DNA of 59,355 bases from Planctomycetales bacterium (GCA_020426625.1 JAGQPR010000004.1:1-59355); one strand, 5' to 3'. Positions 34,164 to 44,283 are shown, counted from the stretch's first letter. The notes: generated by a model not told the origin, from the sequence alone. Program-made: numbers and translations.

Positions 34164-34610
34164 TCAGAGTTGAAATCGGGAAAGACCGATACAGCGTTCA
34201 AGCGCCGATGTGGTCTCGGATGCAGAAGTATCGACAGCGAGCTGCTTGCAAGCCTCACGAAGCCGAACGGAGGGACCGTTTTGAATAACGCTATCTGTGG
34301 ACGAATCCTCGTCGGCGACCAGTCTCTGCAGTACACTTACGCGGCTGCCATACGCACGATGACATGCGCAATTATCAAGGCATCGACAATGAGGCGCTGA
34401 GCAACAATCGTCGGTGGCCTCGCAATCGCAACAATCAATTGCGTTCGTCCATGGTGCCAAACTAGCGCTATTGCAACAATCGCGATCAAGTCGTAAATCG
34501 TCGTGCGAACAGGGGCAACAACTAAAGCTTGGCGATGGTAGCGCAAGCACGATCGCCATCAGCCATACGATGACTGGTTTGGGAATCGGCTTGTCGTACC
34601 GGGTAATCAT
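34164..34610 (-). CDS. Secreted Cys-rich protein
   Basis: 148 residues. A signal segment (about 12-30) ends in SFSCCPC. The mature protein has about 14 Cys in 60 residues (CCPC, DCCNS, DCCDC, DDCCSAPHCRCLDNCAC), then a Cys-poor, charged C-terminal half. Function unknown; likely metal binding in the envelope. It overlaps a distant frame of the gene at 33563 but not its chosen coding region. Confidence 0.65.
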   Translation of the reverse strand: MITRYDKPIPKPVIVWLMAIVLALPSPSFSCCPCSHDDLRLDRDCCNSASLAPWTNAIDCCDCEATDDCCSAPHCRCLDNCACHRAYGSRVSVLQRLVADEDSSTDSVIQNGPSVRLREACKQLAVDTSASETTSALERCIGLSRFQL

Positions 34611-35074
34611 CGAAGAACCGTTTTCAAGGAGAAACGCATTTCAACTATTGCTGGCAATTGAGCATTGGCCGACGCACACATTTGTCATCGACTTAGTAGT
34701 ATATGGATCTTGAGTGGCTGCGGAAGGCACGCCAGCTAACTCTATTGCCGTGGCCATTGGAATTCTTGCTCTTTCGAAGGCCATTGTGCGTTCTATGATT
34801 TGATCACGGCCGACGTCAATGCGGAATCGCTTCCATAAAACCGAACTACGAGTTGATCCGACCGGCGATTGCTTGCATTGACACTTGCACGCCAGTGACA
34901 TTGACGATTCTGCCGCATCGGCGCCGTAGTGCATCGAATGTCCTCGCCAATTCTTTGCAAGTCGGGTTTTAGGGAAATTCTCGAAGGTCGAACCTGCCGA
35001 TTCCAAGTGACGATGGCTGAGCCAGGAGGGCAAAGCTACTTGAGTGATAGCATTATCTAACAGAGTGGTATGCC
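34611..35074. other. Gap without recognised gene
   Basis: 464 bases between the minus-strand Cys-rich gene and the plus-strand gene at 35075. A minus-strand frame (34641-35102) exists but has no signal, domain or good ribosome site. No promoter-like or palindromic element of the two shared types was found. Confidence 0.4.
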
Positions 35075-35467
35075 ATGGATGGCTACAAATCACCTTTCGC
35101 ATGGGTACTCGTCGGGCTGCTATTGCTGTTCGAAGTTTTTCCGCATTGCCACTGCGCTAAGTCACCCCTCGATTCAACTCTCAGGTCTCAATCGAGCCCT
35201 GATGCATGTCCGTGCTGTCACGGTGGCGAAGCTGATTCGAAAAAGTCATGTTCACCAGCGCCACATGAACACGATTCGTGCATGCTATGTCATGCAAAAC
35301 GACATTTAGTGCTCAAGTCGATGGTAAGCAACGAACTTTGTCCATGCGGATTCATTGCATGCTCGCCCAGTGCCGACTGGATTTGCGTTGAATCGCCACA
35401 ATATTATCCGTCGATGGACTTGCGCGATCTATCGCCGTCCAAGCATACGATACCGCTTCGGATTTAG
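35075..35467 (+). CDS. Secreted Cys/His-rich protein before a TolC gene
   Basis: 130 residues with a signal segment (about 9-25) ending in HCHC. Metal-type clusters follow: CPCCHGG, CSPAPHEHDSCMLCH and LCPCGFIAC. No family recognised. It ends 62 bases before the TolC lipoprotein at 35530. The same order, Cys-rich secreted protein then efflux gene, occurs at 23894 and 38829. Confidence 0.65.
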   Translation: MDGYKSPFAWVLVGLLLLFEVFPHCHCAKSPLDSTLRSQSSPDACPCCHGGEADSKKSCSPAPHEHDSCMLCHAKRHLVLKSMVSNELCPCGFIACSPSADWICVESPQYYPSMDLRDLSPSKHTIPLRI

Positions 35468-35529
35468 ACAGGAATGCGTTACTGGACCTTTGTGCCAATC
35501 CTACGTCTTTGTTTCGAAGCGAGTAATTC

Positions 35530-37014
35530 ATGTCACCCGTTACCAAATTCTATGCGGTTACCACCTGCGTTCTGCTTTTGCTTTATTCGAGTGGCTGCGC
35601 GACGAGTCGCGTAGGCCACGCGACCAACATGTCGCTAGCGTCGTCTGATAATCCCAGTCGCGAGTCCACGAAGCCCACCAGTGACAGTCTAGTCACGACG
35701 GTTTCCTATCTGGACGAAGTTGAGAACGGCCAGGCGAACTTCCCAGAGTCGATTATCGTCGCACCCAACAGCAGTATTTCGGGTATCGATGAAACGCAGC
35801 CCGCTATGACTCTTGGCGACTTCGAATCGCTGGCCTATTCGAACAATCCGACGATTCGCGAGTTGGCTGCCACTACTCAGAAGGCGGCAGGCTTCCGTAC
35901 TCAGGTTGGACTCCGAGCAAACCCGATTGTTGGTTATCAAGCAGTACAATTGGCAGACCGTGGCACCGACCAACATACTGCCTTTATCGAGCAAGAGATC
36001 ATCACTGGAAATAAACTAGCCCTCAATCGAAACGTGCAGAATGAAGCACTTAGATCCCAGTTGTTCGAGCTCGAAACACAAAAACTTAGAGTTGCGACTG
36101 ATATTCGCGTTAAGTTTTACGAAGCGTTGGCTGCCCAGCGTCGAGTCGAACTGATTGAGAACTTCCGGTCGGTTACCGACAAGGGACTCGAACTCGCCGA
36201 ATTGCGCAAACAGGCCTTGGAGGGTTCAAAAGTTGATGTACTGCAAGCCAAGGTTCAAAAGAACGAAATAGATTTGGCATTGCAACAGGCTCAAGTGACC
36301 TTCGACGCAACCTGGAGAGAGCTAGCGGCAATTGCGGGCTCTCCGGAATTGGCGTCAGGAACTTTGCTGGGAGAATTGCCGAAATCAGAAGCGCTACTTG
36401 ATTGGAATGGATTGAGTGCGACCATGATCTCCGCCAGCCCTGAGTACCAGGCAGCTCAAGCTCGCATCAGTCGTGCCCGCGCGAATCTACAACGACAGGG
36501 TGTTCAAGCGATACCCAACGTCACCGCTCAGTTGGCCGCAGGTGTAGACAATGGAACCAACTCCGGTTTGATAAATTTTCAGATCGGCGCGCCAATCCCT
36601 GTCTTTAATAAGAACCAAGGTAATATAGCGGCGGCTCGAGCCGAGTATTGCCGTGCAGTCATGGACGCGGAGCGAATTCAAAACGCGATTAAAGCTCGTT
36701 TAGCTGTTGTGTCACGCGAATTCGATTCGTCGCTTGCAGCCGTTTCCAAGTACTCGCAGGAGATTCTTCCCAGCGCTCAGGAATCGCTAGAGTTGGCAGA
36801 AGTTGCGTACAAAGCTGGAGAAACGAGCTTTGTGCAAGTCCTAGTATCCCGTCGAACCTATTTCGATTCCAACTTGCAATACGTCCTAGCGCAATCGCAG
36901 CTTGCCCAAGCGAAATCCAAAGTCGACGGATACGTGCTTACCGGTGCTCTGGATGCGGTCATTGACCAAAGCGGTGACGACAGCCTACGTGGCCTGACGT
37001 TCAGCCAGCAATAG
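35530..37014 (+). CDS. TolC-family outer membrane efflux lipoprotein
   Basis: 494 residues. The signal ends in a lipobox (LLYSSGCATS), Cys near residue 24, so a lipoprotein. Two OEP repeats start at MTLGDFESLAYSNNPTIREL and SATMISASPEYQAAQARIS, with long coiled coils and the RQALEGSKVDVLQAKVQ segment. The first repeat is related to the TolC at 15442. Likely the outer channel for one of the two RND pumps in the window. The gene lies 3 kb upstream of the second RND set, with minus-strand genes between. Confidence 0.9.
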   Translation: MSPVTKFYAVTTCVLLLLYSSGCATSRVGHATNMSLASSDNPSRESTKPTSDSLVTTVSYLDEVENGQANFPESIIVAPNSSISGIDETQPAMTLGDFESLAYSNNPTIRELAATTQKAAGFRTQVGLRANPIVGYQAVQLADRGTDQHTAFIEQEIITGNKLALNRNVQNEALRSQLFELETQKLRVATDIRVKFYEALAAQRRVELIENFRSVTDKGLELAELRKQALEGSKVDVLQAKVQKNEIDLALQQAQVTFDATWRELAAIAGSPELASGTLLGELPKSEALLDWNGLSATMISASPEYQAAQARISRARANLQRQGVQAIPNVTAQLAAGVDNGTNSGLINFQIGAPIPVFNKNQGNIAAARAEYCRAVMDAERIQNAIKARLAVVSREFDSSLAAVSKYSQEILPSAQESLELAEVAYKAGETSFVQVLVSRRTYFDSNLQYVLAQSQLAQAKSKVDGYVLTGALDAVIDQSGDDSLRGLTFSQQ

Positions 37015-37072
37015 GTGAGTGAACAGCGTAAGAGTTGAATACCGCCACCAGCGTCGAGGTTTTCCAACCACG

Positions 37073-37906
37073 CTAGTTGTCAATGGTAACTGGCGGTGGT
37101 GCGCTTCCAAGTGAACTCTTTGGGATTGTGTTTTGCAGCAAGTTCGGCGGCACATTAGCCCGTGGTACGGGGCTTTGAGCTTCGATGCTTCGGCCTACAT
37201 CCCAGCCTGTCTGAGGGGAAACTGTAAATTCGTAGTTGCCGGATTCCAAACGATAAGTAATCGATCTGCCCAAGCCGTTGTCAAACTTGATAATCCAATT
37301 GCGATCTGCTTGTAACCGCTGAATTTCGCCAGGTTTGATCGTGTATGAGTAGTTGTTGAGCGAGTAGCTGATCGCGCCTCCACTCTCGCGTGGATTGCGT
37401 AATACGGTAGATCCACCAAGCTGCGAACCTATGCCTGGAATCTGATTTACGTTGGGAACAGGAATCTTGTTCACGACGGTGGTGCCGCCTACTGTAGCCG
37501 GCGGTGGCGAAGTCACGACAGACGAGCCTTGCGGAAAGTTAGGCGTTGAATAGTTAGGTGTTAGGTAGGCGTTCGGCGCCGAATAATAATAAGAAGGGGA
37601 TGCATACGCTGGAACCGAGTATGACGGGCTGATATATGTTGGAGTGCCATAGTAGGACGGATGGGAATTCCAACCACGGTCGTACGCTCCATTCTCATAG
37701 ACTCCGATCGCTCCAGTGTGGCGTCCGTCACCATCAATATGGTGCCCAAAACCATCGGTGAGATGTCCCGCTGCGTCATGCCCGTGCGGAACGTTTTGAT
37801 GCACGTCAAAGTGATTTCCGTGCTGATGAAGGTGCTGCGCACGTGCAATTCCTGGTCCAATACTTGCAATCACACAAATGGCATACGTAGCAATTAGTAC
37901 CTTCAT
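37073..37906 (-). CDS. Secreted His-rich protein with YTIKPGE-type C-terminal domain
   Basis: 277 residues with a signal peptide ending IARAQ. The N-terminal 50 mature residues are His/Gly/Asp-rich (HLHQHGNHFDVHQNVPHGHD). A long Tyr/Pro/Ser stretch follows (about 80-150). The C-terminus from about residue 175 holds a folded-looking domain (YSLNNYSYTIKPGEIQRLQ, WIIKFDNG, YRLESGNYEFTVSPQTGWDV), a pattern I recall from other planctomycete secreted proteins. The function of that domain is unknown. A metal-binding envelope protein is likely. Confidence 0.75.
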   Translation of the reverse strand: MKVLIATYAICVIASIGPGIARAQHLHQHGNHFDVHQNVPHGHDAAGHLTDGFGHHIDGDGRHTGAIGVYENGAYDRGWNSHPSYYGTPTYISPSYSVPAYASPSYYYSAPNAYLTPNYSTPNFPQGSSVVTSPPPATVGGTTVVNKIPVPNVNQIPGIGSQLGGSTVLRNPRESGGAISYSLNNYSYTIKPGEIQRLQADRNWIIKFDNGLGRSITYRLESGNYEFTVSPQTGWDVGRSIEAQSPVPRANVPPNLLQNTIPKSSLGSAPPPVTIDN

Positions 37907-38235
37907 CGCGATACTCCCAAGAGTTGACTTTCGGATCCTATGCAGCCAAAACTGCTTCCAACATCAATACTACTCTGAGCATGGATTTAACGGCTGTCAA
38001 CTCCTCATAGTGAGTAAGCTTCGCCAGTTTTGAGCGGCCTAGTGTCGCGGCCTTTCTCGTTTTGCGCTATCGATTTGAGTGCGGAAAAGGTAGTTTTGAC
38101 AACAACCAAAGAATGCAAGCAGTGATGATTGCATGGATCTGGTACATGGCACGTCATATGCACAGTAAAGAGGAGCCAGTTGATGAGAACACTTCTCATT
38201 CAAAATTCGGCATGCTGTTAGTTTGGAAGATTTCA
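37907..38235. other. Gap between divergent secreted-protein genes
   Basis: 329 bases between the minus-strand gene at 37073 and the plus-strand gene at 38236. I see no gene, palindrome or promoter element of the shared types. The frame from 38062 upstream of the chosen start is probably untranslated. Confidence 0.4.
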
Positions 38236-38610
38236 ATGAAAAACGTCTTTGGTTTGTCAGTTGTCTGTCTTGGGCTTTTGTTTGGATCTCAGCAGGCAAA
38301 TGCGCAGCACCCTGGCTATGGGCAGCATGGGATGGTGCACCAGGGCTATGTGCAAAGTGGCTATGGCCATCATCAGAACTTCCACCACGGTCATCAATTC
38401 GCGGTGCCAAGTCCAAACCAGTATTACTCGGGTTATGGCTCGCCCGTTCAGTCCTATGCACCCAGCGGTGGGCTTTATGGCGGCGGAAATGGCTATGGTC
38501 AAGTTGTAATTCCACGGACCACTACGAACTACTCGAACAACTACTATGGTCAGCCGACGCATTCGCATCATTCATGGCATCCAGGGCATTACTTGCTCGG
38601 CCATCATTAG
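38236..38610 (+). CDS. Secreted His/Tyr/Gly-rich protein
   Basis: 124 residues from the ATG at 38236, which has GGAAG six bases upstream and directly precedes a signal peptide (ending NAQ). The mature part is rich in His, Tyr, Gly and Gln (YGQHGMVHQGYVQSGYGHHQ; HSHHSWHPGHYLLGHH at the end). No family recognised. Composition suggests metal binding outside the cytoplasm. Confidence 0.7.
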   Translation: MKNVFGLSVVCLGLLFGSQQANAQHPGYGQHGMVHQGYVQSGYGHHQNFHHGHQFAVPSPNQYYSGYGSPVQSYAPSGGLYGGGNGYGQVVIPRTTTNYSNNYYGQPTHSHHSWHPGHYLLGHH

Positions 38611-38758
38611 GGCGACAACGCGAGGTGAAAGAATTCGTATGAATGCAAAGGCCCGATAGATTCTCCATTAGCGGTCATCGTCACAAAGAAGCGGTGACCA
38701 CTTAAGGGGCTGGTTCTTTCCCGCCCATATCTTCAGAAAAAATGTAGAAACAATGCCG

Positions 38759-38787
38759 TTGACCCGATGATCAAGTATGCGGATAAT
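38759..38787 (+). promoter_or_regulatory. Sigma-70-like promoter
   Basis: TTGACC (38759-38764), 17 bases, then GATAAT (38782-38787). It is close to consensus and 42 bases upstream of the GTG start at 38829, so it probably drives the second efflux operon. Confidence 0.55.
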
Positions 38788-38828
38788 TCCGCTGACTCCT
38801 ACCCTTACCGTTGTTCCAGGATAATTCA

Positions 38829-39326
38829 GTGTTCGCCAACTTCACTCACATACTGACTCTCGTCGCGTTTGCGACGCACGCGGTATTTGGGTGCTGTGGC
38901 CATCATAAGCATTCTGGATCTGATGAATGTTGTTCGCATGCAATGCACGATCAAATGGCTGGACACGCGGATTGCCAAGCCTCTCACGACGGCGAACACG
39001 ATTGTGAGTCCAATCACGAGCACACAACGAGCCAACTTGTTTCGAACGCTGTCGACTATTTAGGTGCTTCTCATAGTGCCCCGCAAAGCCCGTGCGATCA
39101 TTCGCATGGCTGCAGTGAAGTTCGCTGTACGTATATGGCAAGCAGCTCAGCTTCAGTCGATTGGGATGCTCATTGCAGTTCGTTGCCCCTGTTTTCGCTT
39201 TGCAGCTCAGTCGTAGACTTTGACATGGGCCGAGCTCATGTTGGTGGTTTACGCAGCGAATCTATTTCAACCGCCGGGCAGTCGTCCGTTGCGTGCTGCG
39301 CTCTTCTGCAATCGTGGCAGATCTGA
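38829..39326 (+). CDS. Secreted His/Cys-rich protein leading the second RND operon
   Basis: 165 residues from a GTG with AGGA seven bases upstream; a TTG 18 bases earlier is an alternative. The signal ends near VFGCC. The mature N-terminal half is dense in His and Cys (CCGHHKHSGSDECCSHAMHD; HDCESNHEHTT; CDHSHGCSEVRC), the C-terminal half is not, and it ends in ACCALLQSWQI. No family recognised. It is 203 bases upstream of the adaptor gene and preceded by a sigma-70-like promoter. Confidence 0.7.
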   Translation: MFANFTHILTLVAFATHAVFGCCGHHKHSGSDECCSHAMHDQMAGHADCQASHDGEHDCESNHEHTTSQLVSNAVDYLGASHSAPQSPCDHSHGCSEVRCTYMASSSASVDWDAHCSSLPLFSLCSSVVDFDMGRAHVGGLRSESISTAGQSSVACCALLQSWQI

Positions 39327-39529
39327 GCCATTCTTTCGTTCGCTTAGTGGCAATGGCTAAGCTTCTTTGTATTGTCCGCTCGCACTGCATCTGACCTCGA
39401 TGCTGCGCGTTCCGAAATCCCCGTGCTGCAAGCATTCGAGATTCTCGCTTGCGTTTGCAAATTCGTGGGACGCCACCGGTTCGTTGTAACAGCCGGAATG
39501 TACTCCGTTGACCTTGAAGGATGCTTTCA

Positions 39530-41005
39530 ATGAAGTGGAAACTCCCAAAACTGCCTTGGTCGTCGATTCGGATCGTTGTTGGCATAGCTCTGTTGATTGC
39601 TGCCGGCGTCACCTATTCGATGTGGTGGCCGCCGCTTTCGAAGTGGATTGACCACACCTTGATTTCACGACGCAAGGCTCCCGCTGGCGAAGAGAGTTCC
39701 GACCCGCACGTTGGTGGTGCGCCCAATGTGGAAGCAACTTCACTCATGCTGACGCCGCAATCCCGATTGAATTTGGGGCTTACCGACGAATATTTGAAAC
39801 CCGTCGAACTCACAACCTACAGTCGCGCGATCACAGTGCCTGCAGTCATCGTTCCCAAGCCAGGTCGCTCACAGATCGTTGTGGCCTCACCGCTCAATGG
39901 CGTCGTGACGCACGTGCACGCGGTTACAGGCGAGGCGGTCTTGCCAGGCGAGCTACTGTTCGAGATCCGATTGACCTATGAAGACCTCGTCGAAACGCAA
40001 ACTCTCTATTTAAAAACTCTGAGTGAACTCGAAGTTGAAAACCGCGAGATAACACGGCTCGAACAGGCAACGCAGTCTGGGGCCATTTCAGGAAAATCAC
40101 TGTTAGAGAGACGCTACGCCAAAGAAAAGCTGGAAGCCCATCTACGGTCACTTCGTGAGGCCTTGCGTTTGCATGGTCTATCCGATCGTCAGGTCGATGC
40201 CATTGGAAACGACGGCAAGCTGCTACGTGATCTGAAGGTCATCGCTCCCGACATCGACCACCACGACGAGAGCGAAGAATTACGCCTGAGCCAGAATCCG
40301 TATCGCCCCGTCTCGTTGACTAGTTCGGGAATGGCTGTTTTGCAAGAATCAGAGAATCACAAGCCGTTGGTGATCGAGGATCTCCAGGTCCACAAGGGCC
40401 AGGCGGTTATGGCGGGCGAAAAGCTATGTGCTCTCTCCGACTATGCGGAGCTATTTATCGAGGGGAAGGCGTTTGAACAAGATGTTCCGGTGATTGCCAA
40501 CGCGGCCCAGCGGGGCTGGACCGTCGACGCGGTGTTTCCTGGAGTGTCGGGCGCTACCAGTGTCACTAGCTTGAAATTAGCTTTCGTCGGTAACTCAATC
40601 GATCCAGATTCTCGCACTCTGTCGTTCTTCGTTGACTTACCCAACCAAGTAATGAGAGACGAAACGAACTCAGAGGGACAGCGACATCTCTCTTGGAATT
40701 ATCGCGTGGGCCAACGACTTGAGCTAAGAGTACCGGTTGAACAATGGGAAAACCAAATCGTTGTTCCCGTTGACGCCGTCGTCCAAGAGGGAGCTGACTG
40801 GTACGTATTCCAACAAAACGGAGTTAATTTTTCGCGTGTTCCTGTACACGTTAAGCACCGCGACCAAACGTCTGCGGTCGTTGCCAACGATGGGTCAATC
40901 TTCCCTGGCGATGTTATTGCGCTCAAGTCGGCGCATCAGATGCAAATGGCGATCAAAAACAAATCGGGTGGTGGGGCTGATCCACACGCTGGGCATAACC
41001 ACTAG
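39530..41005 (+). CDS. RND efflux periplasmic adaptor (CusB/CzcB type)
   Basis: 491 residues from the ATG at 39530, with AAGGA eight bases upstream; the Met three codons earlier sits on that site. One N-terminal helix (about 12-31). The adaptor core has VVASPLNGVVTHVHAVTGEA (first lipoyl half), a coiled-coil hairpin (about 145-235), IEDLQVHKGQAVMAGEKLC (second half) and a membrane-proximal domain. The tail is His-rich (DPHAGHNH). It connects the pump at 41020 to an outer channel. Unlike the adaptor at 24491 it lacks the W-C-x-E-H domain. Confidence 0.9.
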   Translation: MKWKLPKLPWSSIRIVVGIALLIAAGVTYSMWWPPLSKWIDHTLISRRKAPAGEESSDPHVGGAPNVEATSLMLTPQSRLNLGLTDEYLKPVELTTYSRAITVPAVIVPKPGRSQIVVASPLNGVVTHVHAVTGEAVLPGELLFEIRLTYEDLVETQTLYLKTLSELEVENREITRLEQATQSGAISGKSLLERRYAKEKLEAHLRSLREALRLHGLSDRQVDAIGNDGKLLRDLKVIAPDIDHHDESEELRLSQNPYRPVSLTSSGMAVLQESENHKPLVIEDLQVHKGQAVMAGEKLCALSDYAELFIEGKAFEQDVPVIANAAQRGWTVDAVFPGVSGATSVTSLKLAFVGNSIDPDSRTLSFFVDLPNQVMRDETNSEGQRHLSWNYRVGQRLELRVPVEQWENQIVVPVDAVVQEGADWYVFQQNGVNFSRVPVHVKHRDQTSAVVANDGSIFPGDVIALKSAHQMQMAIKNKSGGGADPHAGHNH

Positions 41006-41019
41006 AACGGAATCAAACC

Positions 41020-44000
41020 ATGTTGAACGCAGTAATACGATTTGCCTTACGCCAGCGGATGCTCACCATAGCCGTCGCCCTGTTCTTCATCGGATACGGT
41101 ACATGGCAGATTCTGGTGATGCCGATCGACGTGTTTCCTGACCTGAATCGGCCACGCGTGGTGATTATGACGGAAGCCCCAGGTATGGCCCCTGAGGAAG
41201 TCGAGTCACTCATCACCTTTCCAATCGAAACGACCATGAACGGTGCGAATGGTGTTGAAGCCGTGCGTAGCTCGTCTGGTGTTGGTATATCCGTAATCTA
41301 TGTCGAATTTGCTTACGGCACGGATGTCTACACAGACCGACAGATCGTGGCGGAACGAATGCAAATGGTGCAGGACCGGCTGCCAAAGGGAGTTGCTCCC
41401 CAGTTGGCTCCGATCTCGTCCATCATGGGGCAGATCATCATGCTCGGCATGTGGAGCGATGACCCCAGCGTGGACACTATGTCCCTAAGGACGACGGCAG
41501 ACTGGGTCGTGCGGCAACGTTTGCTTACCATTCCAGGTGTCTCTCAAGTCTTTACGATGGGGGGACAACGCAAGCAGTTTCAAGTTCTAGTTGATCCCGA
41601 TGCCATGCTGCGGTTCGGCGTCACCCTAGAACAGGTCGAAGCGTCGGTAGCGGCTAGCAACGAGAACGGTACTGGGGGCTATCTTGACCGCCAAGGCCCC
41701 AATGAGCTGTTGGTACGGTCGCTAGGTCGGCTGAAGTCGATCGACGAACTGCAAAAAGTGCCAGTCACCATTCGTGATGGTCGGCCGGTCCTGCTCTCCC
41801 AGATAGCGCAGGTCATCGAGGGAGCACAGGTCAAACGTGGTGACAGTTCAGCATTTGTCAGAGTTGAAGCAGAGGACGCTGAATCTCAGTCAACCTGGTC
41901 TGGCGGTCCGGCAGTCGTGCTGACCATCAACAAACAACCCGGTGCTGATACTCGCAGTGTGACGAATGCGATCATGCAAGCGATTGAGGAACTGCGACCC
42001 ACGCTACCTAGTGGCATTCAGGTCATGCCAGTCTACTCGCAGAAAACGTTTATCGACCGTGCGATTGAAAATGTGGTGGAAGCGTTGCGAGATGGCGGCA
42101 TTTTAGTCGTAATCATTCTATTCCTATTCTTGATGAACTTGAGAACCACGTTCATCACGCTGACGGCCATTCCGCTCTCGCTTGTCATGACGGCGATCGT
42201 GTTTGCTGTGTTTGGGCTCTCGATCAACACGATGACACTGGGTGGCATTGCCGTGGCCATGGGTGAATTGGTCGACGATGCCATCGTGGACGTCGAGAAT
42301 ATTTTCAGACGGCTCAAGGAAAATCGCATCGCGGGTAGCCCATTAAATCCGCTGCTGGTGGTGTTTCGTGCCAGTACCGAAGTTCGGCGTTCGATCGTGT
42401 TCGGAACGATGATCGTCGTTCTCGTCTTCATCCCGTTGTTTGCACTCGGAGGAATGGAAGGCAAATTATTTGCGCCGCTCGGCATTGCCTACATTGTTTC
42501 AATCCTCTCCTCTTTAATTGTCTCGCTAACTGTAACACCCGTGCTTTCGTATTGGTTGCTGGGACTTAGTAAAGGAAGCGGCCATGAGAGGGACGGCGTG
42601 GTGCTTCGTGGACTCAAGTGGTTAGGGTCAAAAGTCATCGAATTCAGCTTGGCCGTACCAAGATTCAACATAGCCGTGACACTTCTGTTAGTTGGCCTCG
42701 CGGCCATCTTTCTGTCACGACTCGAAAAAGACTTCCTGCCGCCCTTTAACGAAGGGACTATCCAACTCAACGTTGTGCTTCCGCCTGGAACATCGCTGGC
42801 TGCCTCGAATACGATTGCGCAGACGGTGGAGAAATCGCTCATGCAGATTGACGATGTTCAGCGCTTCGCCCGCCGTACCGGACGTGCCGAGTTAGACGAG
42901 CACGCTGAGGGAGTGAACATGAGCGAGATAATTATCGAACTCGATCCAGAATCACCCCGCTCGCGCGAGGAGCAGTTGACGGAAATCCGCGAGGCCATGG
43001 AGGACATTCCGGGGATTGTGACAGCCGTCGAGCAGCCGATCGCACATTTGATTTCACACATGATCTCTGGCGTAAAAGCGCAGGTGGGTATTAAGGTCTA
43101 TGGCGACGACCTTGATCTCTTGCGACAGAAAGCTGAGCAAATCAAGGCCGAGATGGAGCTTGTCCCCGGTGTCGCGGACGCATTGATCGAACCTCAAGTC
43201 ATTATCCCGCAATTGCGAATTGAGCTCGACCGTGACCGTATGCTCCAATATGGATTAACGGCCGCCGCCGTCAACGAGTACATCCAGACAGCGATGAATG
43301 GCAAGGTCGTTTCGGAAGTGCTTGACGGCATGCGTACGTTTGATTTGATTGTGCGCATGAAAGAAGATTACCGTGAGGACATCGAGCAATTGAAGCGACT
43401 CTCGGTGCAATTGCCGGAGGGCGGAACACTGCCGCTGTCTGCTTTGGCTCGGATCTATGAAGCGGGTGGACCCAATACAGTAAATCGTGAAAACGTTCGC
43501 CGGCGCGTCGTCATTCAGTGCAATGTGGCCGATCGCGGCGTCGTCGATGTAGTGACAGATATTCAGAATATCATCAAGCCGATCACAGACACACTTCCAC
43601 CCGGATATTTTGTTGAGTTTGGTGGCCAATTCCAGAGCCAGCAGTCGGCCAGTCGCATCATCGGTGTGCTGTTCATGATCTCGCTGCTCGGCGTGTTCAT
43701 GGTGCTCTACACCTTGTTCCGGTCTGCAAACTTGGCATTGCAAGTCATGGCCGCGTTGCCAATGGCCTTCATTGGAGCTGTCGCTGCTTTGGTCCTCACC
43801 GGGCAGACCCTGACGATCGCCGCGATGGTCGGATTCATTTCGCTAGCAGGTATCGCTTCGCGCAATGGTATTTTGCTGCTGCAGCACTATTTGCATCTTG
43901 TGGAACATGAAGGTGAAAGTTTTACAAAATCAATGGTCGTCCGCGCTGGAGTTGAGCGATTGGCTCCTGTCTTAATGACAGCACTTACCTCCGGGATTGG

Positions 44001-44283
44001 CCTCGTACCGCTCGTGCTATCTGCGGGCGAAGCAGGCAAAGAGATTCTATATCCCGTTGCGACCGTAATCCTTGGTGGACTGGTGACTTCCACTGCGTTG
44101 GATTTCCTGGTGCGACCCGCCTTGTTCTTGCTGTTTGGCATGAAAGCTGCCGAGAAAGTCGTGCACCATTCACAAGACGAGATTGAACTTGAAGAAGAAT
44201 TGAAGGATCGAAGTGGTCCTAAAGAACATGGCGATGCACTCGCTGCAAGATCGACAGTTGCAACAGCAGTCACATCGTCGTAA
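41020..44283 (+). CDS. Heavy-metal RND efflux pump, CusA/CzcA family
   Basis: 1,087 residues, 12-helix RND plan. The fourth helix reads AMGELVDDAIVDVENIFRRL, with two Asp for proton transfer. Other blocks: DVFPDLNRPRVVIMTEAPGM, RRTGRAELDEHAEGVNMSE (metal-path region), VEFGGQFQSQQSASRI and SRNGILLLQHYLHLVEHEGE. It begins 14 bases after the adaptor stop. Its fourth-helix motif differs from the pump at 26186, so the two probably belong to different subgroups with different metals. Its C-terminal 100 residues match the relic at 19333. Confidence 0.95.
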   Translation: MLNAVIRFALRQRMLTIAVALFFIGYGTWQILVMPIDVFPDLNRPRVVIMTEAPGMAPEEVESLITFPIETTMNGANGVEAVRSSSGVGISVIYVEFAYGTDVYTDRQIVAERMQMVQDRLPKGVAPQLAPISSIMGQIIMLGMWSDDPSVDTMSLRTTADWVVRQRLLTIPGVSQVFTMGGQRKQFQVLVDPDAMLRFGVTLEQVEASVAASNENGTGGYLDRQGPNELLVRSLGRLKSIDELQKVPVTIRDGRPVLLSQIAQVIEGAQVKRGDSSAFVRVEAEDAESQSTWSGGPAVVLTINKQPGADTRSVTNAIMQAIEELRPTLPSGIQVMPVYSQKTFIDRAIENVVEALRDGGILVVIILFLFLMNLRTTFITLTAIPLSLVMTAIVFAVFGLSINTMTLGGIAVAMGELVDDAIVDVENIFRRLKENRIAGSPLNPLLVVFRASTEVRRSIVFGTMIVVLVFIPLFALGGMEGKLFAPLGIAYIVSILSSLIVSLTVTPVLSYWLLGLSKGSGHERDGVVLRGLKWLGSKVIEFSLAVPRFNIAVTLLLVGLAAIFLSRLEKDFLPPFNEGTIQLNVVLPPGTSLAASNTIAQTVEKSLMQIDDVQRFARRTGRAELDEHAEGVNMSEIIIELDPESPRSREEQLTEIREAMEDIPGIVTAVEQPIAHLISHMISGVKAQVGIKVYGDDLDLLRQKAEQIKAEMELVPGVADALIEPQVIIPQLRIELDRDRMLQYGLTAAAVNEYIQTAMNGKVVSEVLDGMRTFDLIVRMKEDYREDIEQLKRLSVQLPEGGTLPLSALARIYEAGGPNTVNRENVRRRVVIQCNVADRGVVDVVTDIQNIIKPITDTLPPGYFVEFGGQFQSQQSASRIIGVLFMISLLGVFMVLYTLFRSANLALQVMAALPMAFIGAVAALVLTGQTLTIAAMVGFISLAGIASRNGILLLQHYLHLVEHEGESFTKSMVVRAGVERLAPVLMTALTSGIGLVPLVLSAGEAGKEILYPVATVILGGLVTSTALDFLVRPALFLLFGMKAAEKVVHHSQDEIELEEELKDRSGPKEHGDALAARSTVATAVTSS

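Noticed and set aside
34641-35102. 153-residue minus-strand frame
   Set aside because: No signal or domain, overlaps the start of the better supported gene at 35075.
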